A stretch of DNA of 64,000 nucleotides from Actinernus sp. WN-2022 (Eukaryota > Cnidaria > Anthozoa > Actiniaria > Actinernidae), in the NCBI GenBank assembly GCA_030867875.1, contig JAOWCC010000019.1:34019976-34083975 (forward strand). Reading direction: 5' to 3'. The notes beneath the pieces were generated by a model. It had not been told where the DNA came from and made no database searches. It saw only the letters and a program-made list of their open reading frames with translations. The translations under genes and the position numbers were made by a program. Every line of letters starts with the position of its first letter. Position 1 is the first letter of the stretch. Below, in pieces: positions 35,026 through 43,403 of the stretch.

Positions 35026-35660
35026 AAAGGGTAAAATGAAGGTAATCACAGGGTGTGTAATTTTGCTGTAAGTGACTACCTCTGGTTGGTCATGAAGAAG
35101 ATGTGTGTCGCTGTATATGAAACCATGACCTGCAACCAATACTTCGGAATTTCATTTAAACTGCACAGAAATTGATGATGCAAACCCATGGCCAGTTAAC
35201 CTCAATGAACATATTTACTACAAGTGAAAAAATGACTAATAATATTAAGGGGGAAAATCCTATTAAGTGAATCCAAAAAGTAATGTACCTGCATGTAGGA
35301 AAACAAATTACCAGAAATCAAAAAGTACCTAAAATAATTGTTATAATTGTGCCTACTTGTTTAGAACTATCAGGAATCAAAATCCAAATTGAGTATAAAA
35401 ATGTATGCATCATTGTTATTATTAACTACTACATGGCATATGAGATGCCTGCATGTACTCTTTTTGATGTTCTATCCAATCTTATTTTTTGCTATTTTAA
35501 TGTTAGACAATCCAAATGAGGTTTATTTATTGTTAGCTGAGTGCATGGTAATTGACAGAATATTGCCACTTCAAACTCCTAATTATAAGGCTGCTAAAAA
35601 TTAACCTTTCTAAAAATACCACAATAGTACATCTATAGATAATCAATGTTTTTAATTGTT
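35026..35660. repeat. Left flank of Polinton, copy of the repeat at 58.56 kb
   Basis: From about 35215 the sequence matches 58550-58690 (CATGTAGGAAAACAAATTACCAGAAATCAAAAA and CACAATAGTACATCTATAGA blocks, cited as separate pieces), but here about 280 bp (35335-35610) are present that the second copy lacks. The match ends precisely at the Polinton target duplication. No gene seen. Confidence 0.75.
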
Positions 35661-35666
35661 TATGTT
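35661..35666. repeat. Polinton target-site duplication, left (TATGTT)
   Basis: TATGTT directly precedes the terminal AGTAGTATAG. The same hexamer follows the right end at 51574-51579. The unoccupied copy at 58690-58695 has TATGTT once. A 6-bp duplication is diagnostic of Polinton/Maverick integration. Confidence 0.96.
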
Positions 35667-35769
35667 AGTAGTATAGAGGGTGGGGGCACCGGACCATTTC
35701 AATCTCTTCGAGATCAAAATAATCCGTTGTCGACCTCAAAGAAGGTCTCTCCCCACCCTCGATACTACT
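35667..35769. repeat. Terminal stem-loop within the TIR
   Basis: The outermost 19 bases (35667-35685) are the reverse complement of 35751-35769 with one mismatch (18 of 19), leaving a 65-nt loop. The right end has the mirrored pair at 51471-51489 and 51555-51573. Such ends could fold on single strands during protein-primed replication or be bound by integrase. Confidence 0.85.
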
Positions 35770-35822
35770 GTACTACTGTACTATTATCCTTGGAATTATT
35801 TAGGGCGTGGTCAATTTAGGGC

Positions 35823-35990
35823 GTGGTCGAATTCTTGAAATTCTTCATAACCGGTTTAACCAGTTCAATCTTTGGATGTCAAATTCTTGGAAATCTCCAT
35901 AACCGGTTTCAATCTTTGGATGTCGAATTCTTGGAAATCTCCATAACTGGTTTCAATCTTTGGATATCGAATTCTTCTCTTCATTCTTCT
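35823..35990. repeat. TIR iterons (~44 bp, three units)
   Basis: Three direct repeats of a unit containing GAAATCTCCATAACCGGTTT, CAATCTTTGGATGTCGAATTC-like sequence (given here as two overlapping parts). The mirrored set lies at about 51255-51417. They could be binding sites for a replication or integration protein. The same sequence gives identical 64-codon spurious open frames at both ends. Confidence 0.8.
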
Positions 35991-36224
35991 CTTACTATAG
36001 TATTCAACTTTTCGTAGTTGCATTCTAGGCTATCCATTCTAATGGCTTCGTTGCCTTGCCTGCTATCCGCTATTGCCATATATTGGCTTCTACGAGTTTC
36101 TTCTATAGTATTTTCCTGTCTTTCTATTTCATAGTGCGTTCGAGGTATCTTGCATCTTCTCTATGTAATGGATGCTGGTGCATGGAAAGATGGAGATCGA
36201 TTTTAGTTGAAATGTACTGTTAGT

Positions 36225-39200
36225 TTATCGTATTTTATGGTGTCCATAAGCGTAGCTCGTGATCCCATCTTCCAGTAGATACCGTTTGTCGTCGAAGCAT
36301 GATAGTGATATCTTGTTGATTTCGTAGCTTCCCAATTGGTGGTTTTGACTTCTAATGGTCTTCATAGTGTGTGACATCTGTTTGTTGTTCAGTAGCACGT
36401 CTTTGTAGTTTTCATGTTTAATGTTCTTCTTGACGACGTTCTTCTTGATGCCTTTAGCCGTCTTAGCACCTATGTTGTTGTCTTTCATGTAGCTGTACAT
36501 TTTCGAACGGAGACCCACGAACTCTGTGATAGGAATTCCAGCAGCCTCATCTTTGAATTTGCCTATGACTTTTTTATTCGTTGTATCATGGAATTGGTTG
36601 TCTATTGGATAATCACTGTTATCGAATTTATGTTTATCGTACCAAAAATCTTGATAAGCGTTTTCAGTTTCGATTTCATACATTAGGCTGTCGGTGTCTG
36701 TGAACAACAACTTAGCTTGGCTATACTTCTTTTTGATGTAGTTGTAATGGAAATCATACATTAGCGTCTTAGAAATGTCGAGGATGCACATACCTATATA
36801 TGCTGGTCTATTGAGTGTAAGTGTTTCTTTGATCTTGTGGACTGCTACTAAATTTTCGTTGAATATTTTACTACTCACGTAAGTTGGTTTAGACGCCATT
36901 TGTAGTAGTTTCTTTTCGTTGGTTACTAGTCTAATGTCTACGCGCTTTCTGAGATTTTCCATCGTCTTCCCAAACACTGAATTATTCATCAACTTGAAGA
37001 AGTCCTTTTCGAATGAATTTTTAGCATTGTTCCTTTTCTGAGTGTTGAAATCGATGTATTGCTTCAACCATGGCGATTGATTGAATTCTAGCACTCTATG
37101 TGCTTTCTTTATTCTCAAGCCGAGATCGAGGTATAGTTGAAGATTTCTATAATGGATTACGTACTTGGTTTTGTCATTCAGGTTTGGAATCAACTTATGG
37201 ACTTGTCCAATCGAGATGTTGTATTTCTTCTGGATCTCTTTGCAATAATTCGATAGCATGTCTTCAGTTACCTTAACTTTTTCGGCAGCTAGTGGATAGT
37301 CGTTGTGATTGTCATGTATTTCTTCTGGGTACTTCAGATCGACTTCTAGGATTAGTCCTTTCTTGCTGTCTTCATTGTACTTAGCTAGGTTGGTTTTATT
37401 GATTTCCTTTTCCGTCATCCATCTGAAACCACCAGTCGGTAAGTATTGAGACATAGCCCATCCATAGAGATTATTTGCATCTAAATACATGATGTGTTTT
37501 GATGGTGCATTCTCGTTGTAGTTCTTCATGTGTTGGTTGTTTGCTTTTCCATATCTGTTTGCGATATACGATATACCTCCACGCATTCCTTTTTCGATGA
37601 ACTGGAACATGTCGACATTAGTCATAAGCTCTAGTTTAATGTTAGTCATCTTAAGCATAGCGTCCCAGCTTAGACCAGGGCTAGTAAAGTAGTGGCATGG
37701 ATCTAGTTTGTAGTATTGCATGCACGTTCTTCTGAAGTTTTCGAATACATCTGCTAACAACAAGATATCGGTTTTGAGATATAGATCGTGGTACTCACCC
37801 ATCGTTTCCAGTTCAAATGTGTTCCATACGTTTTGGGCATGTTGGTATTGGTCATCCGTAACGTGTTCGTCATTCAAGATGCTATGGAATTCTTCTTTCA
37901 TTGGTAGTTGTGTCTTGTCGAATTTCTCGAAGCTATCCATAAAGTCGTAAGGGTATATTCCTTTTCGTTTTACTAATTCGAGTTTCTCATCGCGAAATTC
38001 TTCTGACGTGTACTTGAAGCGATTTTCTGGGAGGTTGTTTGCTAGATTGCTAAGTGATTGAGACATGAATTGGAAGCTATCGAGGAAGACTAAATTGTTG
38101 CCTAGCATGAATGCCATGTATTTTTCCATATTATTTGGAATCACATTGATTTGGTGCTGTTTTTCGTTACCGTTTTTGTCAGTATATGGATGATCATTAA
38201 CGACTTTACCTATCTCTTGCATGATAAGATGACTGTCGTATCCACGTAGGTTATGGAAGATAACTGGTATCTTGATTTCTTCAGCTTTTATTTTGAAGTT
38301 GAGATTGCAATCTTGATGAGCTGACCCTCTGTATTTTCCTGTTATGTGGCAGTGGTCTCTAACTCTTATGTCGGTTTTAGTGTACTCTTCATTGCATATA
38401 TGGCATTTATCGGAAGTCTTAAAATCTATTCGATCAGCCTTAGTCATTACCATGTCTTTGTTGAAGTTTTTCTTGATTGTCTTTTGACACCATTTGACTT
38501 CGTCGAGCATTCTTTCCATGAATTTGTAGACGGATTTCTCACCTCTATAGATCTGCACTGGTTTACTATATTTGTCATTGTAGCAGCATACTACTTTGTA
38601 GCCATAACCACAGTCTGTATGCTTTTGGTAGGCTTCAGTGTACGACTTGTCATTATTAGGTTTGCAACCATCGATCTTCTCAGTTATAGCTTCAAAGTCG
38701 GCATAGATCACGAATGGTACTGCTAACTGTTTGTTGTGGTTTTTGAATTTCAATATGTTGTTTTCCTTAGTTGGCATCTTAATTGCTTGCGTACCATTTA
38801 CTTGGATGCAATTCTCTTTGTGAGCATTCAGCACTCTTTCAGATCCAAAGCATTGTAAACAATGTCTACAAAAGTGCTTTCTATCCTTGTGTTTCGTTTG
38901 GTTGTACATAAACTTGTTGAAGTCCTTTATTAGAACGTAGTGCTTATTAGTACCTTCAGTGATTAGTAGAAGATCCATATGGTCATCGTACTTTTCTTTC
39001 GATACGAATATGGGATATGGCTTCCTTTCTTCATATCCAAAGACACTGATACTAATGTTGTTTTGCTTTTCGATTCTATTGTAATGTTTAGTAGCTACTG
39101 GAAATTCGATGTTAGAATAGTCTAGGTCCTTCGCAGATTTTCTATCGCTCTTCTTGATTCTCTGAGGATATTTTTCCTGTGGATTCAAGTGCCTTACGTG

Positions 39201-39989
39201 GCACCATCTGAAGCATTCATCGTCGATGTTTTTCATGTTGATCAACCCTTTAGCCGAATTTTGAAGTTCTGCTGGTAGTTTGATGTAGCTGCTTCCTTTC
39301 ATAGGCTCATACTTGACTATGTTGATATAGTGTTTGTCGATTGTCTCTATGGTCCATCCTGAACCCTCTGAGATCCATTGCGCTATTTTGTTTAGTATTT
39401 GTTGTTTGGATAATTGTAGTCCTTCAATGATATTGTTTTCGTTTATTATCGTAAATGCAGTGCTATTGAAATAAGCCTTTTTGATTGTTGTCTTGTCTTC
39501 ATCTAGTCGTTTTTCGAATGTAACCTTTATCGTTTCGACGAATTTATAGCCTTTAGTCTCAATCAGTAGTTTTTCGAATTGAGTCTGAATGCCTTTTCTC
39601 GTAGTGGTTAGTTGTACTAGTGGGTCTTTATTGTTCTTAATGGCGACTTCGAATGATCTGATTGAACCTTTCATAGCTCTATCTAGTTGTATTATCTTAG
39701 TTCTTGGAGCAGGAACCGGTCTTTTGGTTGTATTCTTAATGGTCCTCTGAGCTGGGATCGGTTTGTAGTCATCTCTGAATTGATTTGGTGGTAGGATGAT
39801 GTTTTCCTCATAGCGTTTGATCATGTCCTTAACGCTTCTTCGTGGAGTAGGAACTGGTTGATTGTCTCTGAATTGAGCTGGTGGTAAGAGGATATTTTCA
39901 TCGATTTTTGGACGTCTTATAGTATTTTGTTTCAAGATTAATTCGATAAGTTTCGATTTGGACAATTTCTGAAGATTCGATTCGTTCAT
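36225..39989 (-). CDS. polB: Protein-primed family B DNA polymerase (Polinton PolB)
   Basis: 1,254 residues. A basic N-terminal region (~1-330, with PVPTPRRS/PVPAPRT-type proline repeats) may hold the terminal-protein-like part. A C2H2-like HFCRHCLQCFGSERVLNAH lies near 370. Exonuclease motifs follow: FVIYADFEA (~425), RGYDSHLIMQ (~583), YLKTDILLLADVFE (~741). A Cys/His cluster resembling an HNH/endonuclease VII fold (CHICNEEY...DHCHITGKYRG) sits near 526. Polymerase motif A DANNLYGWAMSQYLP (~836), motif B MNNSVFGKTMENLR (~1001) and motif C FTDTDSLMYE (~1096) are all intact. The family copies linear DNA using a protein primer. The ATG at 39989 is preceded by AT-rich sequence containing TTAATATATAG. 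Length and motifs are typical of Polinton PolB, and I see no lesion. Confidence 0.97.
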   Translation of the reverse strand: MNESNLQKLSKSKLIELILKQNTIRRPKIDENILLPPAQFRDNQPVPTPRRSVKDMIKRYEENIILPPNQFRDDYKPIPAQRTIKNTTKRPVPAPRTKIIQLDRAMKGSIRSFEVAIKNNKDPLVQLTTTRKGIQTQFEKLLIETKGYKFVETIKVTFEKRLDEDKTTIKKAYFNSTAFTIINENNIIEGLQLSKQQILNKIAQWISEGSGWTIETIDKHYINIVKYEPMKGSSYIKLPAELQNSAKGLINMKNIDDECFRWCHVRHLNPQEKYPQRIKKSDRKSAKDLDYSNIEFPVATKHYNRIEKQNNISISVFGYEERKPYPIFVSKEKYDDHMDLLLITEGTNKHYVLIKDFNKFMYNQTKHKDRKHFCRHCLQCFGSERVLNAHKENCIQVNGTQAIKMPTKENNILKFKNHNKQLAVPFVIYADFEAITEKIDGCKPNNDKSYTEAYQKHTDCGYGYKVVCCYNDKYSKPVQIYRGEKSVYKFMERMLDEVKWCQKTIKKNFNKDMVMTKADRIDFKTSDKCHICNEEYTKTDIRVRDHCHITGKYRGSAHQDCNLNFKIKAEEIKIPVIFHNLRGYDSHLIMQEIGKVVNDHPYTDKNGNEKQHQINVIPNNMEKYMAFMLGNNLVFLDSFQFMSQSLSNLANNLPENRFKYTSEEFRDEKLELVKRKGIYPYDFMDSFEKFDKTQLPMKEEFHSILNDEHVTDDQYQHAQNVWNTFELETMGEYHDLYLKTDILLLADVFENFRRTCMQYYKLDPCHYFTSPGLSWDAMLKMTNIKLELMTNVDMFQFIEKGMRGGISYIANRYGKANNQHMKNYNENAPSKHIMYLDANNLYGWAMSQYLPTGGFRWMTEKEINKTNLAKYNEDSKKGLILEVDLKYPEEIHDNHNDYPLAAEKVKVTEDMLSNYCKEIQKKYNISIGQVHKLIPNLNDKTKYVIHYRNLQLYLDLGLRIKKAHRVLEFNQSPWLKQYIDFNTQKRNNAKNSFEKDFFKLMNNSVFGKTMENLRKRVDIRLVTNEKKLLQMASKPTYVSSKIFNENLVAVHKIKETLTLNRPAYIGMCILDISKTLMYDFHYNYIKKKYSQAKLLFTDTDSLMYEIETENAYQDFWYDKHKFDNSDYPIDNQFHDTTNKKVIGKFKDEAAGIPITEFVGLRSKMYSYMKDNNIGAKTAKGIKKNVVKKNIKHENYKDVLLNNKQMSHTMKTIRSQNHQLGSYEINKISLSCFDDKRYLLEDGITSYAYGHHKIR

Positions 39990-40017
39990 CGTTCTATATA
40001 TTAACTATAGATAAAAA

Positions 40018-40242
40018 TTATTTTTTTGAAACTCGGTGCGTTTGGCTGCGTTTGTGCTTCTTGGTCTGAATATGACTCGATTTACCAGCCATTGTGTAGT
40101 CTTTATAGATGGTACACGTTAAGCAGAACCATGATTTACTTAGCATGTACTTAGTTTTTCGATGCTTCCTTTCAATGTCGTCATAAATTCGTGGTCGACC
40201 TCTTGATCTTTTGATTGGTTCTATGGTATTGTTATCGTTCAT
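40018..40242 (-). CDS. Small basic AT-hook/zinc-finger-like protein
   Basis: 74 residues, strongly basic. It has an AT-hook-like core (RSRGRPRIYDD, residues ~12-22) and a single C2H2-like pattern (WFCLTCTIYKDY...HIQTKKHKR, residues ~38-64). The gene lies 28 bp upstream of PolB in the same direction and is preceded by TATATATAGTCGTTATATAC directly before its ATG. It probably binds DNA, either as a replication accessory or a regulator; neither is demonstrated. Similar small zinc-finger proteins occur next to PolB in other Polintons as far as I recall. Confidence 0.75.
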   Translation of the reverse strand: MNDNNTIEPIKRSRGRPRIYDDIERKHRKTKYMLSKSWFCLTCTIYKDYTMAGKSSHIQTKKHKRSQTHRVSKK

Positions 40243-40324
40243 GTATATAACGACTATATATATAAATTATTACCAATTTAATATGTGCGTTCAAACGTGG
40301 TTAATTGATTGATTTAGCATGCAT

Positions 40325-41320
40325 CTATATCGAATCTAGATTCTTAAATGGTATCCAACTATTGAATTCATCGCTATACCCTTTCCACGATACTAGAGCT
40401 TGTTTTTTCTTGTAGTTCCTTCTAATGACTTTGTCGATTCTGAAAATTTCTTGAGCTGCTTTTGATATCTCCTGTTCGTAGAAAGAACCTTGTATTTCTT
40501 CACCATTCAGATCCTTCAGTTTGTATGTAATGGGATTCGTATACTGGATTTTATCGATTGTAAACGATTCTTCAGTCCAATTCGGAGTATACCCTTTGTC
40601 GAATACATTACGCTTGTATTTCGATATACGGACCTTATCGCTAACCTTAAATTTCGGTTTCGATTGTAATGACTCCATATCACCATATAGATTAAAGTAA
40701 ACGGTTCCTTCATTCTTCTTTTTGCTTGCTTCGATAGGAGTCATTTTGATGATTGAATGTTTTGTACCATTGTACTGTATCAATATTCTAGGCAGCATAT
40801 CTAAATACTGCGTATTACCTTGGACAGTGAATTGCTTCCACATTTTAGTTTTGATCGTTCTATTCCATCTCTCGCAAACAGAAGACTTTTCTTCATTCTC
40901 AGTTGAATACATTTGTATACTATGTTTGTCCAATAGCTCTTTCACATTCTTATTGTAGTACTCCTTACCCTTATCAACCCATAGATATTTTGGCTCTCTA
41001 CCTTCCTTGAATATCGTTTGAAAAGCTTTCATAACTGTTTCACCTTTCTTATCTTTTAATGGTAAGATCCAGCCATATTTGCTAAAGACGTCTAAAACCA
41101 TGAGAAGGTATCGATAGCCTTTATTCCACTTACTAAACTGTTGCATCTCAACGAGATCAGAACACCATATTTCATCAATGTGATTAGCTATAACGCGCCG
41201 CCGAGTGAATTTACGTCTTATTGGTTTATGCAATTCATCTGCTAGTTTTACTTGCCAGTTTTCTTCACTCGACGGCTCTTCTCGTTTTTTGGCTTCTTTA
41301 CGCCTAGACCTAATTTTTGT
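40325..41320 (-). CDS. int: Polinton integrase (retroviral-type DDE) with chromodomain; no ATG, N-terminus missing
   Basis: The open frame begins just after a TAA at 41321-41323 and has no ATG before the first catalytic residue. Core: HKPIRRKFTRR, then WCSDLVEMQQFSKW (first Asp), YLWVDKGKEYYNKNVKELL (second Asp) and SVCERWNRTIKTKMW (Glu). The C-terminus holds an SH3-like stretch (FKVSDKVRISKYKRNVFDKG) and a chromodomain (IDKVIRRNYKKKQALVSWKG, then DEFNSWIP). The zinc-binding N-terminal region usual in Polinton integrases is absent. The frame overlaps the end of the PLA2-like gene in the -1 frame, with an A AAA AAC heptamer at 41284-41290. Either the gene is expressed by -1 frameshifting as a fusion, or its 5' end has been deleted. 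The catalytic domain itself is unbroken. Confidence 0.93.
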   Translation of the reverse strand, partial: TKIRSRRKEAKKREEPSSEENWQVKLADELHKPIRRKFTRRRVIANHIDEIWCSDLVEMQQFSKWNKGYRYLLMVLDVFSKYGWILPLKDKKGETVMKAFQTIFKEGREPKYLWVDKGKEYYNKNVKELLDKHSIQMYSTENEEKSSVCERWNRTIKTKMWKQFTVQGNTQYLDMLPRILIQYNGTKHSIIKMTPIEASKKKNEGTVYFNLYGDMESLQSKPKFKVSDKVRISKYKRNVFDKGYTPNWTEESFTIDKIQYTNPITYKLKDLNGEEIQGSFYEQEISKAAQEIFRIDKVIRRNYKKKQALVSWKGYSDEFNSWIPFKNLDSI

Positions 41321-42060
41321 TTAGTGTTCATGATGTTCCTAACGGCAGTGGTTCCCCATGGTTTGTCCTTCCACTTTATTTGATCGATATCTGAAACCAT
41401 TTTCTTATCGCAATCTCCTTTATTCTTTCCCATGTCATAACAAATATCATGATAAGCCGATATTTCATCTAGTTTATTCTTTGGTTGTACATGCCATTCA
41501 AGAACGTTACCAGTGTTTGGATCATACTCTAGTTGATTTTCGAGTGGGTTGTAAGGACCCATGTATTTATACGAACCCGGTGTCCATCCACCCTTTGGTT
41601 TTGGCAGCTTACCAATTAATGAATGAACGTCTAACTTACCACCATCGATGCGTGAATTGGGATCTTGATAATGGTATAACTCATGAGGTAGTTTAACGCT
41701 ACCATCCCAATTTAATTCGTACCCAGAACCGAGTTGGTCTAATGTTTGTGAAACACCCTGATCGATCATCTTATTAGCTAGGTTTTTAATATATGATGAT
41801 GCTTTCTCTTTTGCGAAATCACTTTTGATAGCCTGCTTTGCACCTATTTTACCCATCTGATATAGCCCTTTTATACCTGCTTCAAAAAGCGCATCACCTA
41901 TACCACTACCCTGTGAAGATTTCACGAATTTTGATTTAGTAATACCACAACTAGCACATGTGCATTTCAACATCAGTCTTCCATTCTTAGCCTTTTCATA
42001 TCTCTCACTACCTGGAGCGCATTCTGTTACCTTCTTTTCTTTGATACAGTATGACTTCAT
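41248..42060 (-). CDS. PLA2-like virion protein with N-terminal zinc ribbon
   Basis: 270 residues. The N-terminus has paired cysteines (SYCIKEKKVTECAPG, then LMLKCTCASCGITKSKF), as in the short zinc-ribbon domain that precedes many such proteins. The middle is amphipathic (GIGDALFEAGIKGLYQMGKI). The C-terminal half carries a parvovirus-type phospholipase A2 signature: the calcium-loop-like YMGPYNPLENQ and the catalytic LDEISAYHDICYDM (His-Asp). In parvoviruses this domain helps virions leave endosomes; a similar membrane-breaching role here is an inference. The ATG at 42060 is preceded by TAATCTACTC and TATATATAAGAT. The basic tail overlaps the integrase frame. Confidence 0.88.
   Translation of the reverse strand: MKSYCIKEKKVTECAPGSERYEKAKNGRLMLKCTCASCGITKSKFVKSSQGSGIGDALFEAGIKGLYQMGKIGAKQAIKSDFAKEKASSYIKNLANKMIDQGVSQTLDQLGSGYELNWDGSVKLPHELYHYQDPNSRIDGGKLDVHSLIGKLPKPKGGWTPGSYKYMGPYNPLENQLEYDPNTGNVLEWHVQPKNKLDEISAYHDICYDMGKNKGDCDKKMVSDIDQIKWKDKPWGTTAVRNIMNTKQKLGLGVKKPKNEKSRRVKKTGK
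41284..41290 (-). other. Candidate -1 ribosomal frameshift site (A AAA AAC)
   Basis: In the PLA2-like frame the codons are CCA AAA AAC, so the heptamer is in the canonical X XXY YYZ phase. A -1 slip leads into CGA GAA GAG and on into the integrase frame with no stop. A downstream pseudoknot was not identified by eye. The local sequence is A-rich and lysine-coding, so chance is possible. Confidence 0.4.
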
Positions 42061-42073
42061 ATCTTATATATAG

Positions 42074-42526
42074 CTAGAGTAGATTAAAATAGTGGATTAA
42101 GAATTGATGATTGATGCTTTGATTGTTCATATCGAACAGTGGATTATGGATCACATCGAAAATCGATTTTCCCATTTGTCTTTCTAATAAGTAATACAGA
42201 CACCAATATCCACATAATACTGACGATCGTTCTTGTATTTCGTCTCCACTGTATATTATTTGTTTGTTGCTTTTCAATAGATAACGTTCGACATGTTTCG
42301 GCATATTCAAACCAAAGCTATCGAAATACTCACAATACTTACCAACGTTTCTGTAGCAAACCCAATGCGTACCTGGACCGTTTTGCGTATCTAGATTGAT
42401 TACCCCACATTCTTTCTTATTGATAAGCTTTGGCAAGCTATCTATCGAGAACACTCCTCTAAAGCATTTGATTCTGATTTGTTTGGTCCAATCCAGTATA
42501 TCGACATTCGATAATGGTTGATTCGT
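42074..42526 (-). CDS. pro: Adenovirus-type cysteine protease (Ulp1 fold); start codon lost or non-AUG
   Basis: The catalytic set is present: His in GPGTHWVCYRN, Asp in EYFDSFGLNM, Gln/Cys in CGYWCLYYLLERQ. In Polintons this protease matures capsid proteins. The frame is open upstream of the conserved RGVFSIDSLPKL segment through an NQPLSNVDILDWTKQIRIK reading that looks like the normal N-terminus, but no ATG is found in frame. Just before NQPLSN the codon is ACG (42524-42526), five bases after the stop of the upstream gene. Either an ACG start is used or the start codon has mutated. The 126-residue version beginning at 42454 would start at a GTG and lack part of the fold. Confidence 0.9.
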   Translation of the reverse strand, partial: TNQPLSNVDILDWTKQIRIKCFRGVFSIDSLPKLINKKECGVINLDTQNGPGTHWVCYRNVGKYCEYFDSFGLNMPKHVERYLLKSNKQIIYSGDEIQERSSVLCGYWCLYYLLERQMGKSIFDVIHNPLFDMNNQSINHQFLIHYFNLL

Positions 42527-42531
42527 GAATC

Positions 42532-43374
42532 TTAGAGAAGTGCTCCTAGCAGGGGGATGCCATTGAATGGGCTGTTCTTTCCTAGCAGTAGGCCATTTCC
42601 TTGTCTGTTGGCCTTTTTTTTTGGCTTTTTCTTAATCCCATAACCAGTTGGGTACACTATCGAATTGTCATTACCCCAGCTTCCAATATATGGCGGAGGA
42701 CGGATCGTAGGATTGACAAATCCACCTTTCTTTGGGATAGTGTATACGTTCTGCGTATTTTGTGCACTAGGATCGACTTGAAGGCCACCACCAAGAGCCT
42801 TGATAAGCATCGGTATACCTAGGCTCGCGAGAAGCGTACCTAGAAATCCTCCTGACTGCTGTTTCTTAGTCAGTCTTAGGGTCATACCAGACCCACTCTG
42901 TAATGCGCCAACTATTTGTTCCTTCTGATTCTTAGTTAGATAGTCTTTATACTGGATTAACTTGTCTACCTTAGACTGTGGAATGTTGAACAAACCAGAC
43001 CCAGATTTTAGAGCCTTATTCACTCCATAGCTTGCTGCTCCACTTAATGCTCCACTTGCAAGAGACGGAATTGCTTTTGCTACCCATGGGAGCGCTGTCG
43101 CAGCGATTTTCGATAGCATTGGTATTAGGGCTCCTAGGAACCCTCCTTCCTGATGCCTAATCTGCGTTTGAGATATCTTTATGTCGCATCCTGTACCATC
43201 TCTTTTACTCTTTTGGATCTTGTTTACTTGAGTTTTCGTTAATAGTACAGTATCTGAACCATTTAGTTGATCGTTTTTCAGTCGAAGAGTGATTGGTGCA
43301 CGCTTATGATATGATCGAAGCAATTTGTCTTTTTGACCATCAGTTAGATTTACATTGTATTCGAAATACGACAT
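42532..43374 (-). CDS. Putative minor virion protein (pVI/pX-like region), Gly/Lys-rich
   Basis: 280 residues, starting MSYFEYNVNLTDGQKDKL. It has a repeated motif (APITLRLKNDQLNG near 26, MTLRLTKKQQSGG near 163) and two hydrophobic GGFLGALIPMLSKIAATALP- and GGFLGTLLASLGIPMLIK-type helices, each after a Gly-Gly that could be cleaved by an adenovirus-type protease. The C-terminus is a basic KKKPKKKANRQ followed by SPFNGIPLLGALL. This kind of protein recurs next to protease and capsid genes in Polintons. I cannot assign a function; an internal capsid or membrane-active role like adenovirus pVI is an inference from the helices and Gly-Gly sites. Confidence 0.85.
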   Translation of the reverse strand: MSYFEYNVNLTDGQKDKLLRSYHKRAPITLRLKNDQLNGSDTVLLTKTQVNKIQKSKRDGTGCDIKISQTQIRHQEGGFLGALIPMLSKIAATALPWVAKAIPSLASGALSGAASYGVNKALKSGSGLFNIPQSKVDKLIQYKDYLTKNQKEQIVGALQSGSGMTLRLTKKQQSGGFLGTLLASLGIPMLIKALGGGLQVDPSAQNTQNVYTIPKKGGFVNPTIRPPPYIGSWGNDNSIVYPTGYGIKKKPKKKANRQGNGLLLGKNSPFNGIPLLGALL

Positions 43375-43403
43375 CGTTACTATATTAATATGTTACATAA
43401 AAA

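Larger units (their letters stand above)
35667..36205. repeat. Polinton left terminal inverted repeat
   Basis: Near-identical reverse complement of 51085-51573. It contains the terminal hairpin arms (35667-35685 and 35751-35769), a CTACTGTACTACTGTACT stretch, two GGGCGTGGTC boxes, three ~44-bp iterons (about 35823-35990) and a short inner tract. About 55 bp near 36105-36160 are present only in this copy. Confidence 0.95.

Noticed and set aside
35823..36017. Identical 64-codon frames in both Polinton TIRs (also 51223-51417)
   Set aside because: Product of the iterons in inverted repeats; no ribosome start context and no domain. Better explained as non-coding repeats.
36414..38726. Plus-strand open frames within polB
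   Set aside because: Shadows of the 1,254-codon PolB frame.
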